Assembly: GCF_000003195.3 (NCBI RefSeq)
Contig: NC_012871.2
Location: forward strand, 14,144,293-14,208,292
Direction of reading: 5' to 3'
DNA from: Sorghum bicolor
Lineage: Eukaryota; Streptophyta; Magnoliopsida; Poales; Poaceae
DNA: 64,000 nt
A program made the position numbers and the translations under genes. The stretch's first letter is position 1. The number at the start of each line of letters is the position of its first letter. The notes below the pieces were generated by a model that saw only the letters and a list, made by a program, of their open reading frames with translations, was not told the origin of the DNA and made no database searches. Of this stretch, positions 19,842-29,957 are shown in pieces.

Positions 19842-20367
19842 TTTGTTTGCAATGGCATTATAGCACCAAAGCTCATGATAGGATTAGATACACTTTCATA
19901 TACATAGATATACTAGAGGTAATATAATTTTTTTCTAGTTTATGAATCATGAAAAAAATTATCACAACAATCACACACTATTTACTACCATTTTTTGGCA
20001 ACCAACTTTCTCATGCTTGTTTTTGTCCATGCAACTCTAAGAGTAGAAATATTTAAACCGAACTGTCAATACTAGACAAATTTTGCATCTAACGGGTTTC
20101 ATATGTGGTTTTATATTTTGAATAGTTTTAACCATTTTTTCTTGTTAAAATTCATGATTATTTTATTAAGTCAGAATTATACAATGCTATAGTTCCAACT
20201 TTTTTCTAAAAAAATAGAAATGTCTACCTGTGCTAGATTGATCTCATTTGTAGTTTTACCTACTGCTTTATTATTCGTAATCATGCATGATATTTATTTA
20301 AATCACCATTTCTTTGTTCTATATTACACCTAGAAATCAACCAAGGGAATCCATATTCAAATTAGTA
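19842..20367. other. AT-rich intergenic sequence, nothing recognised
   Basis: No coding frames, repeats or transposon ends that I can support. Confidence 0.5.
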
Positions 20368-20508
20368 GTCCGTTCATTCTAAATTATAAGATATTTTTGT
20401 CTTTTCTAGATAAATTATTTTTACTATGTATCTAGACATAGTGTATATCTAAATGCATAATAAAAACTATGTATCTAACCCAAAATATCTTGTAATTTGA
20501 AACGACAG
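20368..20508. mobile_element. Stowaway-type MITE
   Basis: About 141 bp flanked by TA (20366-20367 and 20509-20510) with inverted ends: GTCCGTTCATTCTAAATTAT on the left and the complement-like ATCTTGTAATTTGAAACGAC on the right. Internal TATGTATCTAGACATAG and ATGTATCTAA match a common grass Stowaway. No coding capacity. Confidence 0.75.
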
Positions 20509-20684
20509 TAGTACCAAATATGTTAGAGTTAGACTGAACAAATATTTTTGGACGTCTACTGATTAGTAGAGCGTAGGGATTAAAAAGAAGGAGGGGGGGA
20601 GGGGGGGCACTGTTCAATAAGACCATTGCAAATGCATTATGTCGCCGCATATATCTTTATTCCAAAGCAAGTATCAAACTAAGA

Positions 20685-20868
20685 TTTTAACTAAATACAA
20701 ATTTAATTAAAACCCATGAAGCTGCAATACAGTGCAAGATTTATCAGGATTAAATGTAATCGGTATATAGCCGTAGTATGTAACTAAATTTATAAATGAA
20801 ACTTTTTAGTATTCATGTAACATACATTCTCGGCCATGGTGGAGCGTTGATGCATGCCAATGATTTGA
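20685..20868. repeat. Diverged direct repeat, copy 1
   Basis: Shares order and wording with 21380-21583: TAACTAAATACA, GAAGCTGCAATACAG, GATTAAATGTAATC, TATAGCCGTAGTATGTA, CATTCTCGGCCATGGTGGAG and TGCATGCCAATGATTTG. The two copies are about 700 bp apart; a MITE-like sequence lies between them. Confidence 0.6.
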
Positions 20869-20870
20869 GT

Positions 20871-21152
20871 AAGAGCAACTCTAAGAGACTCTCTATATCC
20901 TTTCTAATTGCTAGGATAGAGATTTTGATGAAAAAAAAATACAATGCAATAGTTTGTCTAGCTAGTTGGTTGTCCAAATATAGTCATCTTCTATTCTGAA
21001 TTTCTCGCTAGCTAAAAATAGAAAACAAGAATAGCTATCTAGAGTGCAAACAAGATATTAAAAAACTATTAGAGAATGAAAATATATAGAAAATGATGTG
21101 CAAATGACTTTCTAAATAATGATTTAGAGAGTGAGGTTTACTCTAACTCTTC
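20871..21152. mobile_element. MITE-like sequence with AGAGCAACTCTAAGAG end
   Basis: Starts AGAGCAACTCTAAGAGACTC and ends near GAGAGTGAGGTTTACTCTAA, loosely inverted. Grass genomes carry many small elements with 'AGAGCAACTCCAA' ends. The right terminus is degenerate, so borders and class are uncertain. Confidence 0.4.
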
Positions 21153-21379
21153 TGCCATGGTGCAAGTTGAAATGACTACTTATGCCACTGTAATAACTAA
21201 TATGTAAGAATGGAGTATATAGGGGAAAGTATAAAAGGGAAACATTGAATAGAAGATACAATGTGCACTAAAGTTCAAACTTAATATGTGGATAAAGAAA
21301 TGCAAAAACTAAAAATATAAAGAACTGAAACATGGTGCCATAAAAAAGGGACGCTGGAAGATGATATTTAACTTAAATA

Positions 21380-21583
21380 TCTAACTAATGTTTAAACTAA
21401 ATACATATTTTAACTAAAAATGATGGCGCTGCAATGCAAATGATGAAACTTATAAGAACTAGAGATTAAATGTAATCAATTATACACTAGCCGTGTGTAT
21501 GTACTAAATTTATCCACGAAAACCTTTAATACACATTCTCGACCATGATGGAGTGCATTGATGCTTGCCAATATTTGGATAGC
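21380..21583. repeat. Diverged direct repeat, copy 2
   Basis: Partner of 20685-20868: TTAACTAAAAATGATGGCG, GCTGCAATGCAAATG, GATTAAATGTAATC, CTAGCCGTGTGTATGTA, CATTCTCGACCATGATGGAG, TGATGCTTGCCAATATTTG. Probably an old local duplication or two insertions of one unknown repeat. Confidence 0.6.
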
Positions 21584-21912
21584 TCTTTCAGAGGTCTTCA
21601 ATCAGGTAAAAATTCAAGAAAATTCATCCTGCGCTACTTATTTAGTATAAATTTGAGTTTCTAGTGACCTTAAGATGATATTTTTCCTGTTCCAACTAAT
21701 TAAGGAGAGATGGGTCTGCTAGGTCCAAACTTTAAAATTCCAGTTAGATGATGGATAATGACACAAATTAGACTTGATCAAGTAACCGGATCCAGCAAAC
21801 AGTTAAATCAGCTATTTCCTAGTAATTTGATGACAAAGTGCATTTGTTACCACCCGCCTAACATTTATTACCTTTGGAGTACCCGTTACCCATCTTTGGT
21901 CAAAATACAGTA

Positions 21913-22176
21913 CTCCCTCCGTCCACGAGTCCACGAAAGAGTCAATTTCTAGAGTTGTCCTAAGTCAAACTTTTTAAACTTTGACCAAATTTCTAAAAAA
22001 AATGCTAAGATTTATAGTATCAAATTAGTATCATTAGATTCGTCATAGAATATATTTTCATATAATGTGTATTTTATATTATAGATGTTGTTATTCTTTT
22101 CTATAAAGTTAGTCAAACTTTAAAAAGTTTGACTGACACGGATCCTAGGAATTGATTCTTTCGTGGACAGAGGGAG
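21913..22176. mobile_element. Stowaway-type MITE
   Basis: 264 bp flanked by TA on both sides (21911-21912, 22177-22178). Ends CTCCCTCCGTCCACGAG and the inverted TTTCGTGGACAGAGGGAG; further in, GTCAAACTTTTTAAACTTTG mirrors CAAACTTTAAAAAGTTTGAC. A classic grass Stowaway hairpin. Confidence 0.85.
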
Positions 22177-22178
22177 TA

Positions 22179-23210
22179 TTCTAGAGTCATTGAATTATCT
22201 ACAAATTACTGAATATAACTGCACATATGTATCCAACTGAAGTTTATATGGAGCTATAATAGGCACAAATTGTCTATGAAAAAACTCAAAATCACTTGTA
22301 TAAATGAGGAAATGAGCCTCAGGACCCTTCTGTATATATGCACTCTTGAAATGATGGCTAAAATCGATGCATGCCCGTCCATGTACTTTTGATAAAAAAG
22401 ATTATTGTTTCCTGGCCTTATTAATTGGGATTAGTTCAAATATAAATCTAAAGAAATAGCCGGAAAGAAAACTGGCGCTCAAAATGTAAAGAGATAACAG
22501 TGAACACTGAGTTTATTTATAAGTAGACACAAAATTCATTGCATGGCCCTACCTTGCATGCAGTTACTACCACAACGAATGCAAGAAATGGAAAATGTGA
22601 GTAGTTCGAACAAATTGGACCCCTCCTTTTTGAATAATTCACGTATATATGGATCAACTTCTGCATGCTTAAATCCCCAGGGGTACTTAGATCCAGAGAC
22701 TTTGCGCTGTGGTTTACCCTTTTTCTGTCAACTAATGCAAATTAAACCATCACCAACAGGTGAGCCACATATATGTTGGAACTGCTACACCATGTGTCTA
22801 GCTAGGAGCGAGTGCTGAACATTCCACATAAAGCCAAGTAAAATCCAATGCATCTGATAACAGATTAAAACAGAACCAAAGTAATCAGCGAGAGAATCCA
22901 AAGAAGAAATCAAGATGGCACTTCAGTACATCTGTACATATCTCAATCAAAGGACAAGGACAGAGCACAAAATTCCAATACTGATGGCACCGTGTATATT
23001 ATATATTGACATGCTAGTAAAAAGGTGGACAACTTTTGTTTATATACTCTACAGATCGAGGGATAATTGTGTGCCCGGCCCATGCAAAAGGGAGGGAGGA
23101 GATGCATGCATCTAGGGTGGCTTATGTACTGGACCAATCCCAGTGTGCACATCTAGTACAGTACGTAGTCCCCACTGGCTAGATCACTAAACTCCTAAAA
23201 AGTCCTAGAT
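22179..23210. other. Intergenic sequence, nothing recognised
   Basis: Short frames only. A few runs such as 22543-22818 on the + strand are open but show no motif or splice structure that I trust. Confidence 0.4.
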
Positions 23211-23212
23211 TA

Positions 23213-23420
23213 GGGCCTTGTTTAGTTTCGAAATTTTTTTGGATTTCGGCACTGTAGCATTTTCGTTTTTATTTGATAAATATTATCTTTTCATGGACTA
23301 ACTAGGCTCAAAAGATTCATCTCGTGATTTACAGGCAAACTGTACAATTAGTTTTTATTTTTGTCTATATCTAATGCTTTATGCATGTGTTCCAAGATTT
23401 GATACGACGGGAAATCTTGA
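23213..23420. mobile_element. MITE remnant, GGGCCTTGTTTAG family
   Basis: Starts GGGCCTTGTTTAGTTTCG and runs through AAAGATTCATCTCGTG, AATTAGTTTTTATTTTTGTC and CGACGGGAAATCTTGAA, an extremely common repeat in sorghum and relatives. The right inverted end is missing, so it is truncated. Related to 4217-4540. It lies about 350 bp beyond the 3' end of the ERF coding region. Confidence 0.65.
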
Positions 23421-23642
23421 AGACATCAAGTTGCTCGTCACTTGTCACTTGTATGTAAGCGGATACTGTTCAGCATCTGTGCATATGATAGCAAATACTG
23501 CACATTGGATTTCAGCTAGCCGCTCAAACTGCACATATGTACCTTCTCTTCTTTTCCCTGGTGGAAAGCAAAGGGTGTTTTGTACTAGGAAAGTTTTGGG
23601 ATTTATTTGAGCTAGCACTACTAATAAATCACAAAACCTCAG

Positions 23643-23644
<2 letters not shown>

Positions 23645-23681
<37 letters not shown>
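23645..23681. repeat. (AT)n microsatellite
   Basis: About 18 AT units, followed by a second short AT run, in the sequence just beyond the stop of the ERF gene (its 3' untranslated or downstream region). Likely polymorphic in length. Confidence 0.9.
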
Positions 23682-23685
<4 letters not shown>

Positions 23686-23765
23686 TATATAATTAAGGTG
23701 GCTTGGACATTGCATTGAAGATTGATTCTTCCTCAAGACCCAAGCGCGCATCAGTGATCACTTAG

Positions 23766-24524
23766 CTAGCACTCGGAGATTCTGAGGAGCTCCTCCAGGT
23801 AGTCGGCGCCGAGGTCCTCCAGCTCCACGACGAAGCGCTGCTGCTCGTCCGCCGCCGTCGTGTTCTTGCTCTTGCTCCTGCCCGACGCCGAGCCGTTCGC
23901 TGCCGCCACCGCCGCCGCCGCCAGAAGCTCGGACTTCTTGCGCCGCTTCCTCTTGGAGTGCCGCGACTTGAGCGCCAGCACGGGCGAGCCCCCCGCGGCG
24001 GAGGCACCACCCGCGCCGCCGCCGCCCAGCGCCAGCGCTCGGAGCGACTCCTGAACGCGCTCCACGGGGAAGTTGAGCGCGGCGGCGGAGCCCCGGGCGG
24101 ACAGGGCCGCCTGGTCGTAGGCCATCGCGGCGGCCTCGGCGCTGTCGAAGGTGCCGAGCCACACCCGCGCGCCGTTCCGCGTCGAGTCGCGGATCTCCGC
24201 CGCGAACCTCCCCCACGGCCGCCTCCGCACCCCGATGAACGCGCCACCACCCTTGTTGTTAGGCGCCACCAGCTGCCCCGCCGCGCCCGCGGCAACCGCC
24301 GATGGCACCGAGACCTCGGCAGCATCCGCGGCGCGCCACGACACGGCCGCGGGCGCCTCGTCGCCGCCGCAAACCATGCTGAACGGAAGCGAGTCGGAGC
24401 CGGAGGAGGAGGACGAAGACGACGACGACGACGACGTCGCAGCGGTGCCGCCGCCGCCGGCCGCCGTTGCCATGTACTCGCTGTACAGGTAGAAGCTGTG
24501 AATGGAGGGATGATGATGCTCCAT
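23766..24524 (-). CDS. AP2/ERF transcription factor, group IX (ERF1-like)
   Basis: A 252-residue intronless frame with an intact start and stop. The AP2/ERF DNA-binding domain covers about residues 96-154 ([46 protein letters not shown]). The Ala in 'FAAEI' and Asp in 'EIRD' are the ERF-subfamily residues that favour GCC-box (AGCCGCC) binding. Other features are a poly-Ser run at about 31-41, a Gly/Ala-rich linker, a basic nuclear-signal-like KRKRRKK at about 191-197, and the C-terminal acidic [16 protein letters not shown], the CMIX-1 motif of group IX. These fit the ERF1/ORA59/ERF92 set, activators in ethylene, jasmonate and pathogen responses; that role is inferred by homology. The start at 24524 is the first in-frame ATG and lies about 95 bp from a TATA box. 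The gene is GC-rich in AT-rich, transposon-filled surroundings. No neighbour appears functionally linked. Confidence 0.93.
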   Translation of the reverse strand: MEHHHPSIHSFYLYSEYMATAAGGGGTAATSSSSSSSSSSSGSDSLPFSMVCGGDEAPAAVSWRAADAAEVSVPSAVAAGAAGQLVAPNNKGGGAFIGVRRRPWGRFAAEIRDSTRNGARVWLGTFDSAEAAAMAYDQAALSARGSAAALNFPVERVQESLRALALGGGGAGGASAAGGSPVLALKSRHSKRKRRKKSELLAAAAVAAANGSASGRSKSKNTTAADEQQRFVVELEDLGADYLEELLRISEC

Positions 24525-24616
24525 TTCTGCGAGAAATGGTGGCTGCTGGTTGACTTTTTTTCCCCCCGGCCGGGAAGAAAGGCATCGATGCGAGCGGCGT
24601 CTGTTCCTGCGCCTGT

Positions 24617-24624
24617 TTATATAG
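24617..24624 (-). promoter_or_regulatory. Probable TATA box of the ERF gene
   Basis: TATATAAA on the minus strand, about 93 bp before the ATG at 24524, leaving room for a short 5' leader. No other TATA-like site is closer. The sequence just upstream (24640-24780) is GC-rich. Supported by position only. Confidence 0.6.
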
Positions 24625-24639
24625 ACGTATAACGGGGAT

Positions 24640-27480
24640 GGGGTTTGACGATTTTTCTACCGACGGCCGACCACGACGGTTGGCGCGGGCCCAAGTGTCA
24701 GACACTGACATGTGGGGACCGCGGGGGCCTGTCGCTTTAACTGCAAAGCAAGGGCAGTTGTCGGGCACGTAGGGCAGGGCTGACGTAGGGCGGCTGGATA
24801 CGACAAAACTTGGTGGCGTCACCAATCACACTGTACAGTAATATCGGATGCTGCTGCCAGCCTTCCTGCAGGCGTGGTGGCCAGCGACGTGTCCTTGTTT
24901 AATAATAAAACCAGATTGTAGAGTAGTAGCTAGGAGAGCAGTTGCCAGTTTTAGCAATTGGTTGAATCTGCACGGGGCATAGTTAGAATTAGATAAAGAT
25001 GCATAGTACATTTAAGAACTTTTTTAGTGGACAGATATATAGGATATATTTTTTTTTGAGTAAACTATATAGGATATATTGCAAATTCTAGGAATGGTTA
25101 CCTTTTATGTTTTTTGGTTCACAGGAATAGCGTAGGAAATAGTGTAGGAGAGCGTACAAATAGTGTAGGAAACATTTCTATCCCTACTTGGAGGAAAAAT
25201 ATAGGGAACTTAGCAACCTAGGTCTTCTATAGCGGATGGTTTAAATGATGCCCAAAACTTGTCTCACTTTTTTGGTCACCGCTCCCTATACACTACGAAT
25301 AGTAGTGCCAACACTTGTAAAATCTGGAGTGAATCATGTTTCGACATTGTGCTAACTCTATAAAAAATCATTGTCTTGTGTTGCGTTGAGTGAAGGGAAG
25401 AGAAGAAAAGCCGCCGGAAAGGGCTTTTTTTATTTAGCAACTAGGTTCCATGGAGTGAAGTCACATATTGTAACACAACGATGGGTCCCATTATTTTTGT
25501 TGGCTTCCCTCACTGTGGAGGGCCTTAGGGCTCATTGGAAAGCATGTCTAAAAATGTCACAATAGGAACAACATAGGAACTAGATGGCCTAATATATTAA
25601 AAATTTTGTGGATTAAAAAAATATAGGAAACTGCAAGATTGAACATAAAAATACAAGAACTAGGTGAGAGAGATCTTAGGAACTCTAGAGTGACACGAAA
25701 AAACTTTCCTTAAGGTTCAACTTCCTGGTAGAATTTCTCCAAAATTCCTATGAAACAACATTCCATAGAAATTTCATAGGATTTGTAACAACCAAATCCA
25801 TTGTTCTAAAGGGCTTCATAGAAAATTTTCCTATAGGATTCCAATCCTCTAGAATTTCTTCATTTGTTCAAAAGTTTTTCATAGGGCCCTATATAAAATG
25901 CATGATTTTTTCCTATTTGCACGTTTTTCTTGTGAAATTGAACTAATCCCTATGAATTTTTTGTATATTCCTATGATGATATTACTATTCTCCAAATGGG
26001 GTCTCAAATTTCTTGGTAAATTTCATACATTTTCTCCGTCGATGTTTCCAAATAATCATTCTGTTACAATTCATATGTTTTTCAATCCTCTATTTTGTAA
26101 ATGTGTTCCTAAATAATTCCTCAAATTTTTATTCTTGTGTGTTTTGCATTACTATTTACAAGTGGATATGAAGTTGTAGGCTCGTAAAAAACTTCTTGAA
26201 TCTACTACTCTAGATAATTACCTATACGGTACCTGAGGCGATGTGTTTCAACTAATCAAGGAACGTCTATTTTTACCACTCTAGATAAATTCACTTTATC
26301 GCTTAGTCCTTTATTTGAACAAGGAGTTTTGCTTGATTTACCCTCCCAAATTATTTCAATTAGCCTATCCAATGAGACTTGTCCTTTTTTATTTCCATTC
26401 TACACACGTATGTTGACTTTTAAGTTCAAATTTTGCGAGGTAACATAGAGGATTGTAGCTCAAGCTCATGTTATAAAAATACATTAAGAAATTTTAAAGC
26501 TTATTTTCATATATAGATTAGCACTAAATCAACCCAAGAGAATCAGGTCACATAAAGTAAAGATTAAAACCTTATAAAATATTTGACACCGGATATCATG
26601 TAGTTTAAACTAGTTTTGTGACAAAATTATATTTATATCTCCTAAAAACTAAACTTAAAACTCAATATTTGCAAAGAGAAACAAAAAGACAAAATTCATT
26701 GTTTTTTTGGGTGGGGATGTTTGTTTAGTAGACCTATTGGAATAGTTTGAAGGAGTAAACAAAGCCGAATTTGTACCATTTACATGTTTATGTGTACTTG
26801 GTAATTGTAATTTGTTCGTTGTCCCCCTTGTACCTTTCATAATGGTGGATTTCTCATCGCTTACTATTTGATTGATTCGTACACAAACAAACTTCTAAAA
26901 AAATAGTGGAGCCCAAGTACAATGACATCACCAGGACTTTATTGGTACATTGTAGAAAAATGGTTGAGTAACACTAGGTAGAGAAAATTGTGAACAAGGA
27001 TGACCTTGAATGGACAAAGCTCTATGAGAAAAATGAAGTTTCGGAACATCATCAATGAATAAAATTATAAATTTTCCATTAATTAGTTCTTTTGTAAATG
27101 TTTATACACAATTGAAGTAGTTCCATAACTGCAACTAAAGGAAGCTATTTATGTTGTTGTTTGAATGTGTATGCTTAGTTACATGTTTCTGGTTGACAAA
27201 ATGAACAACCATAGTACTACTTTATAAAATTTTTAGCACTTGATATAGAAATGTACGAGAGAACTATGTATAGCACCAAATATGAACTAGTAGTGGGAAA
27301 GAATGATATATAGTGTTTTCCAACTCAAATCAATTTGCATCCCTGTACCATTATTCATTGGTATATACTGCAGCACCTAAATTAAAATATGTATGTATGG
27401 AAAAGTACAGATATTATAAGGGTTGTTTACTTTGAAACCCTGGCCCTGAAATTACCATTGTACCCTTGATATTTTGACTG
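24640..27480. other. ERF upstream region and AT-rich intergenic sequence
   Basis: The first 150 bp are GC-rich, then AT-rich sequence follows. Between 25100 and 26000 there are many forms of AGGAA/TTCCT and TCCTATAGGAT-like words (for example TTTTCCTATAGGATTCCAAT near 25830), suggesting remains of a foldback transposon. Apart from the micro-insertion at 25036-25080 nothing can be assigned. Confidence 0.4.
25036..25080 (-). repeat. Micro-insertion with perfect 15-bp duplication
   Basis: TATATAGGATATATT at 25036-25050 is repeated exactly at 25066-25080. The 15 nt between are TTTTTTTGAGTAAAC. On the minus strand this is GTTTACTC followed by a run of A. The unique part is close to the TTTGCTC that precedes the A-run at the 3' end of the LINE relic near 11460. 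Confidence 0.7.
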
Positions 27481-27599
27481 TTATTGAGGAGAGAGCCTAT
27501 CACTTGTCTTTGGTGGCACAAAGGCACTTCCACTTGCGACTGAGTTGTCTCTTTCATCATCATCCCAGCCATCAGGAACAACCTCTACTGCCGCTTTCG
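27481..27599 (-). pseudogene. Possible orphan terminal exon, family unknown
   Basis: An open minus-strand frame from a possible acceptor (ATAG|CG) reads AAVEVVPDGWDDDERDNSVA, then SGSAFVPPKTSDRLSPQ and TAA at 27481. The composition is protein-like and GC content is higher than around it. I do not recognise the family, and no preceding exon was found. It may be a leftover of a gene moved or removed by transposons, or chance. Confidence 0.3.
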
Positions 27600-27805
27600 C
27601 TATCTATCTAGCTACTACTTAGGAGGAGTTATCATTACTATTACTATATAGTATGCCATGAGAATATGGGATATATAGAATATGTTCAGTTGATGTTCAC
27701 TACTGCACGAATAGCAAAGTTAAATCCTCCATCGTAATCTCGTTGAACGTATGACAGCAAACATAATAAGAAGATTAGTATCTATTTAAATTCCATATCA
27801 GTACA

Positions 27806-28450
27806 CTAATAATAATATATAAATCGCACTAGGACTACCCAGTCACTGCGCGGGCAGTACGCAGCTTCGTCTCTGATGTACCCTGCAGACTGACCTCGCA
27901 TTATACGCAGATAGATAACATATATTAAATTAGTAATCTTTTTATTGTATGAGTATATATAAAACAAAATAGAGAGACAGATCTCCTGGAGCGCAGACGA
28001 CATCACAGTACAACTGAGAGAGGTAGCCCGGCCGCCGACAAGAAGCTTCCGCGATGCCTCGCTCGCCCGGCCGGCCGGGTTGCCCGCAGGCGCAGCCCGC
28101 CCCATGTACAGTCTGCACTCTGCAGGCGGCGATGTGGACGGCGGAGCCGCCGCGCCTTCGGCCTCACTGGCCCCCCTACTTTTTCTCGGTGACGGAGCAG
28201 GACTGGAGTGAAGCATATTCATCTCCCTGCGCCTGCGGCGGCGGTCCAACGCCCGCGCTCTCCTGGCTTGATCGCCTGTCTCTCGATCGCTTTCCTGGTC
28301 ACAGGGAGGCGGCGCCTCAGCTCAGCCTCGCCATGCTGATTTCCAGTTCCAGTCAATAGTCATCTGAACTGATGATGCTGCTGCACCCGTTAGTTTCTCC
28401 GGGGAGTTAATACCTAAGACGCACTGTACGCATTATTATAGAGATCTTTT
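27806..28450. other. GC-rich island with overlapping open frames, status unclear
   Basis: The part at about 28020-28340 is strongly GC-rich and open on both strands: a 147-codon minus frame at 28249-27806 (MDRRRRRREMNMLHSSPAPS...) and a 101-codon plus frame at 28054-28359. Neither shows a domain, and open frames are expected in GC-rich DNA. It could be a 5' exon/leader of an unannotated transcript or a captured promoter fragment. Confidence 0.3.
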
Positions 28451-29069
28451 TTCTCATCAGATCCATCCATCTATTTGTGGCATACTGGCATACCTGGTCC
28501 TGGCATCCCCCATCTCTCTCGCGTGTCAGCGTGTGCTCGTCTGATGCTGCTTGCTTGGTCCTCGTGTTTGTGGGCCCGGGCCTGACTGTATTGCACTCAA
28601 TATTGGAAATTATTATATATTCTGGGAGCAGGTGGGTTTCTTGTTTCTGCATGCATGCATACATCTCTTCAATAAATAAATTCATTTATTTATCCTCCAT
28701 AGTACAATCTCATTCTGTTTTTTCACTGGCTGGCGGAAGCAAATATTACCTGTCCTGGAATAATTCAATTCCCCAGTATATTTCACTAATTAAAGGTCTA
28801 GTTATTTTCAATGGCCGGCGGAAGCAATGTTATCTGTCCCTGTGTAATTCAATTCTAGAGTTCTCTGAAGTCATTTTTTAATATTTGATCAAATTTATGT
28901 TGTGACATAAAATGCATGGGATATTATAAAATATAATTGATGATATATTTAATGGTACTAAATTGGCATCATTAATATTAGCTCTTTTTTTTTAAAAAAA
29001 ATCAGTCAAACTTAAAAATATAACTTAAGACAAAACGGTGTCCACTAGCTAGTTATATGGATATTGTCG
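28451..29069. other. Intergenic sequence with short repeats
   Basis: Contains two similar words ATAATTCAATTCCCCAGTAT and TGTAATTCAATTCTAGAG near 28760 and 28840, each preceded by CTGGCGGAAGCAA-/CCGGCGGAAGCAA-like sequence: a short tandem duplication of about 85 bp (28727-28860). 28868-29040 resembles a decayed Stowaway (TTTGATCAAATTTATG). No gene seen. Confidence 0.4.
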
Positions 29070-29077
29070 ACTATAAC

Positions 29078-29418
29078 CAGTGGCAGAGCTAGCAACAACT
29101 TTTAGGAGGGGCCAATTGTCTTATGAAGCTAAACATGGACATAAATACTAGATCAATTAGTCATTAACTGTAAACTTTAGGCTAATTAAGACCTCAAATA
29201 CGCAACAAATAGTATCAAGTAAACTCTATTAAATACAAATTACCATTTTTTAGTCACATCTAGTAGTGTATAAGCTGTATAGAGAATAACTCTGCAGATT
29301 AGTATGGAAACTTAAAAAAAGTAGCAACTAAATATTGATTATTAACCTAAACTACTACTTTGGCTCTGACAGGGGGGTGGGCAAGGCCCAGGTTGGCCTG
29401 GCCTTAGCTCCGCCAGTG
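29078..29418. mobile_element. hAT-type MITE with 8-bp target duplication
   Basis: 341 bp with inverted ends CAGTGGCAGAGCTAG and TTAGCTCCGCCAGTG, flanked by the 8-bp duplication ACTATAAC (29070-29077 and 29419-29426). Eight-base duplications and CAGTG-type ends are the hallmark of hAT elements. It has no transposase and is therefore non-autonomous. Confidence 0.85.
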
Positions 29419-29440
29419 ACTATAACTAATATACGACATA

Positions 29441-29955
29441 GTCTCTCTATTCTGAAAAATAGTGCATTGTGATTTCTAAAATTTGTACCGGCAATATAAT
29501 GCATTCTAGGTAATGACTACTATGCTCTTAGATTTGGTAAAGTTGGGTAAAAAGGAAACTATAATTTAAGGAGAAACTCCTTAGTTCTTATTTGGATGTT
29601 GTAGTATTAAGAAATCACAGTATCAAAAACTGTAGTTTTAGAATCATTGATGTGCAAAACCGTGGTTTAGAGAAAAAAAAGGGTCTACAATGGAGTTTTT
29701 AAAACTCCAAAAAGACTATAGTTTCATCAATACAATGGTATTCAAAACCATAAAGTTTATTGCACCAAATACTTCCATGGCACTCTAAAACCAAAGTATT
29801 TCACAAAACCATGGTATTCGTCTAAAACTTCAAAAATACTTTGTATACACATAGGGTCTTACTTGAGTTTAATCTGTGGATACATGCCTCATTTGAGTTT
29901 TTTCTTAATTTTTCTTAAATGATTTAGAACGCACTATATTATATGATGGAGGGAG
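29441..29955. mobile_element. Stowaway-like MITE with an inner MITE
   Basis: Outer ends: GTCTCTCTATTCTGAAAAAT after TA on the left and ATTATATGATGGAGGGAG before TA on the right, with ATAGTGCATT mirrored by AACGCACTAT. Inside, from about 29585 to 29850, a different AT-rich repeat carries many forms of AAAACCATGGTATT/AATACCATAGTT, resembling a common Tourist/hAT-like MITE. The inner borders are approximate. Confidence 0.55.
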
Positions 29956-29957
29956 TA

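Noticed and set aside
22543..22818. 91-codon + frame with several Cys
   Set aside because: No signal peptide or regular Cys pattern on inspection, no splice context, AT-rich surroundings.
23958..24632. 224-codon + frame across the ERF gene
   Set aside because: Arg/Gly-rich antisense shadow of a GC-rich coding region.
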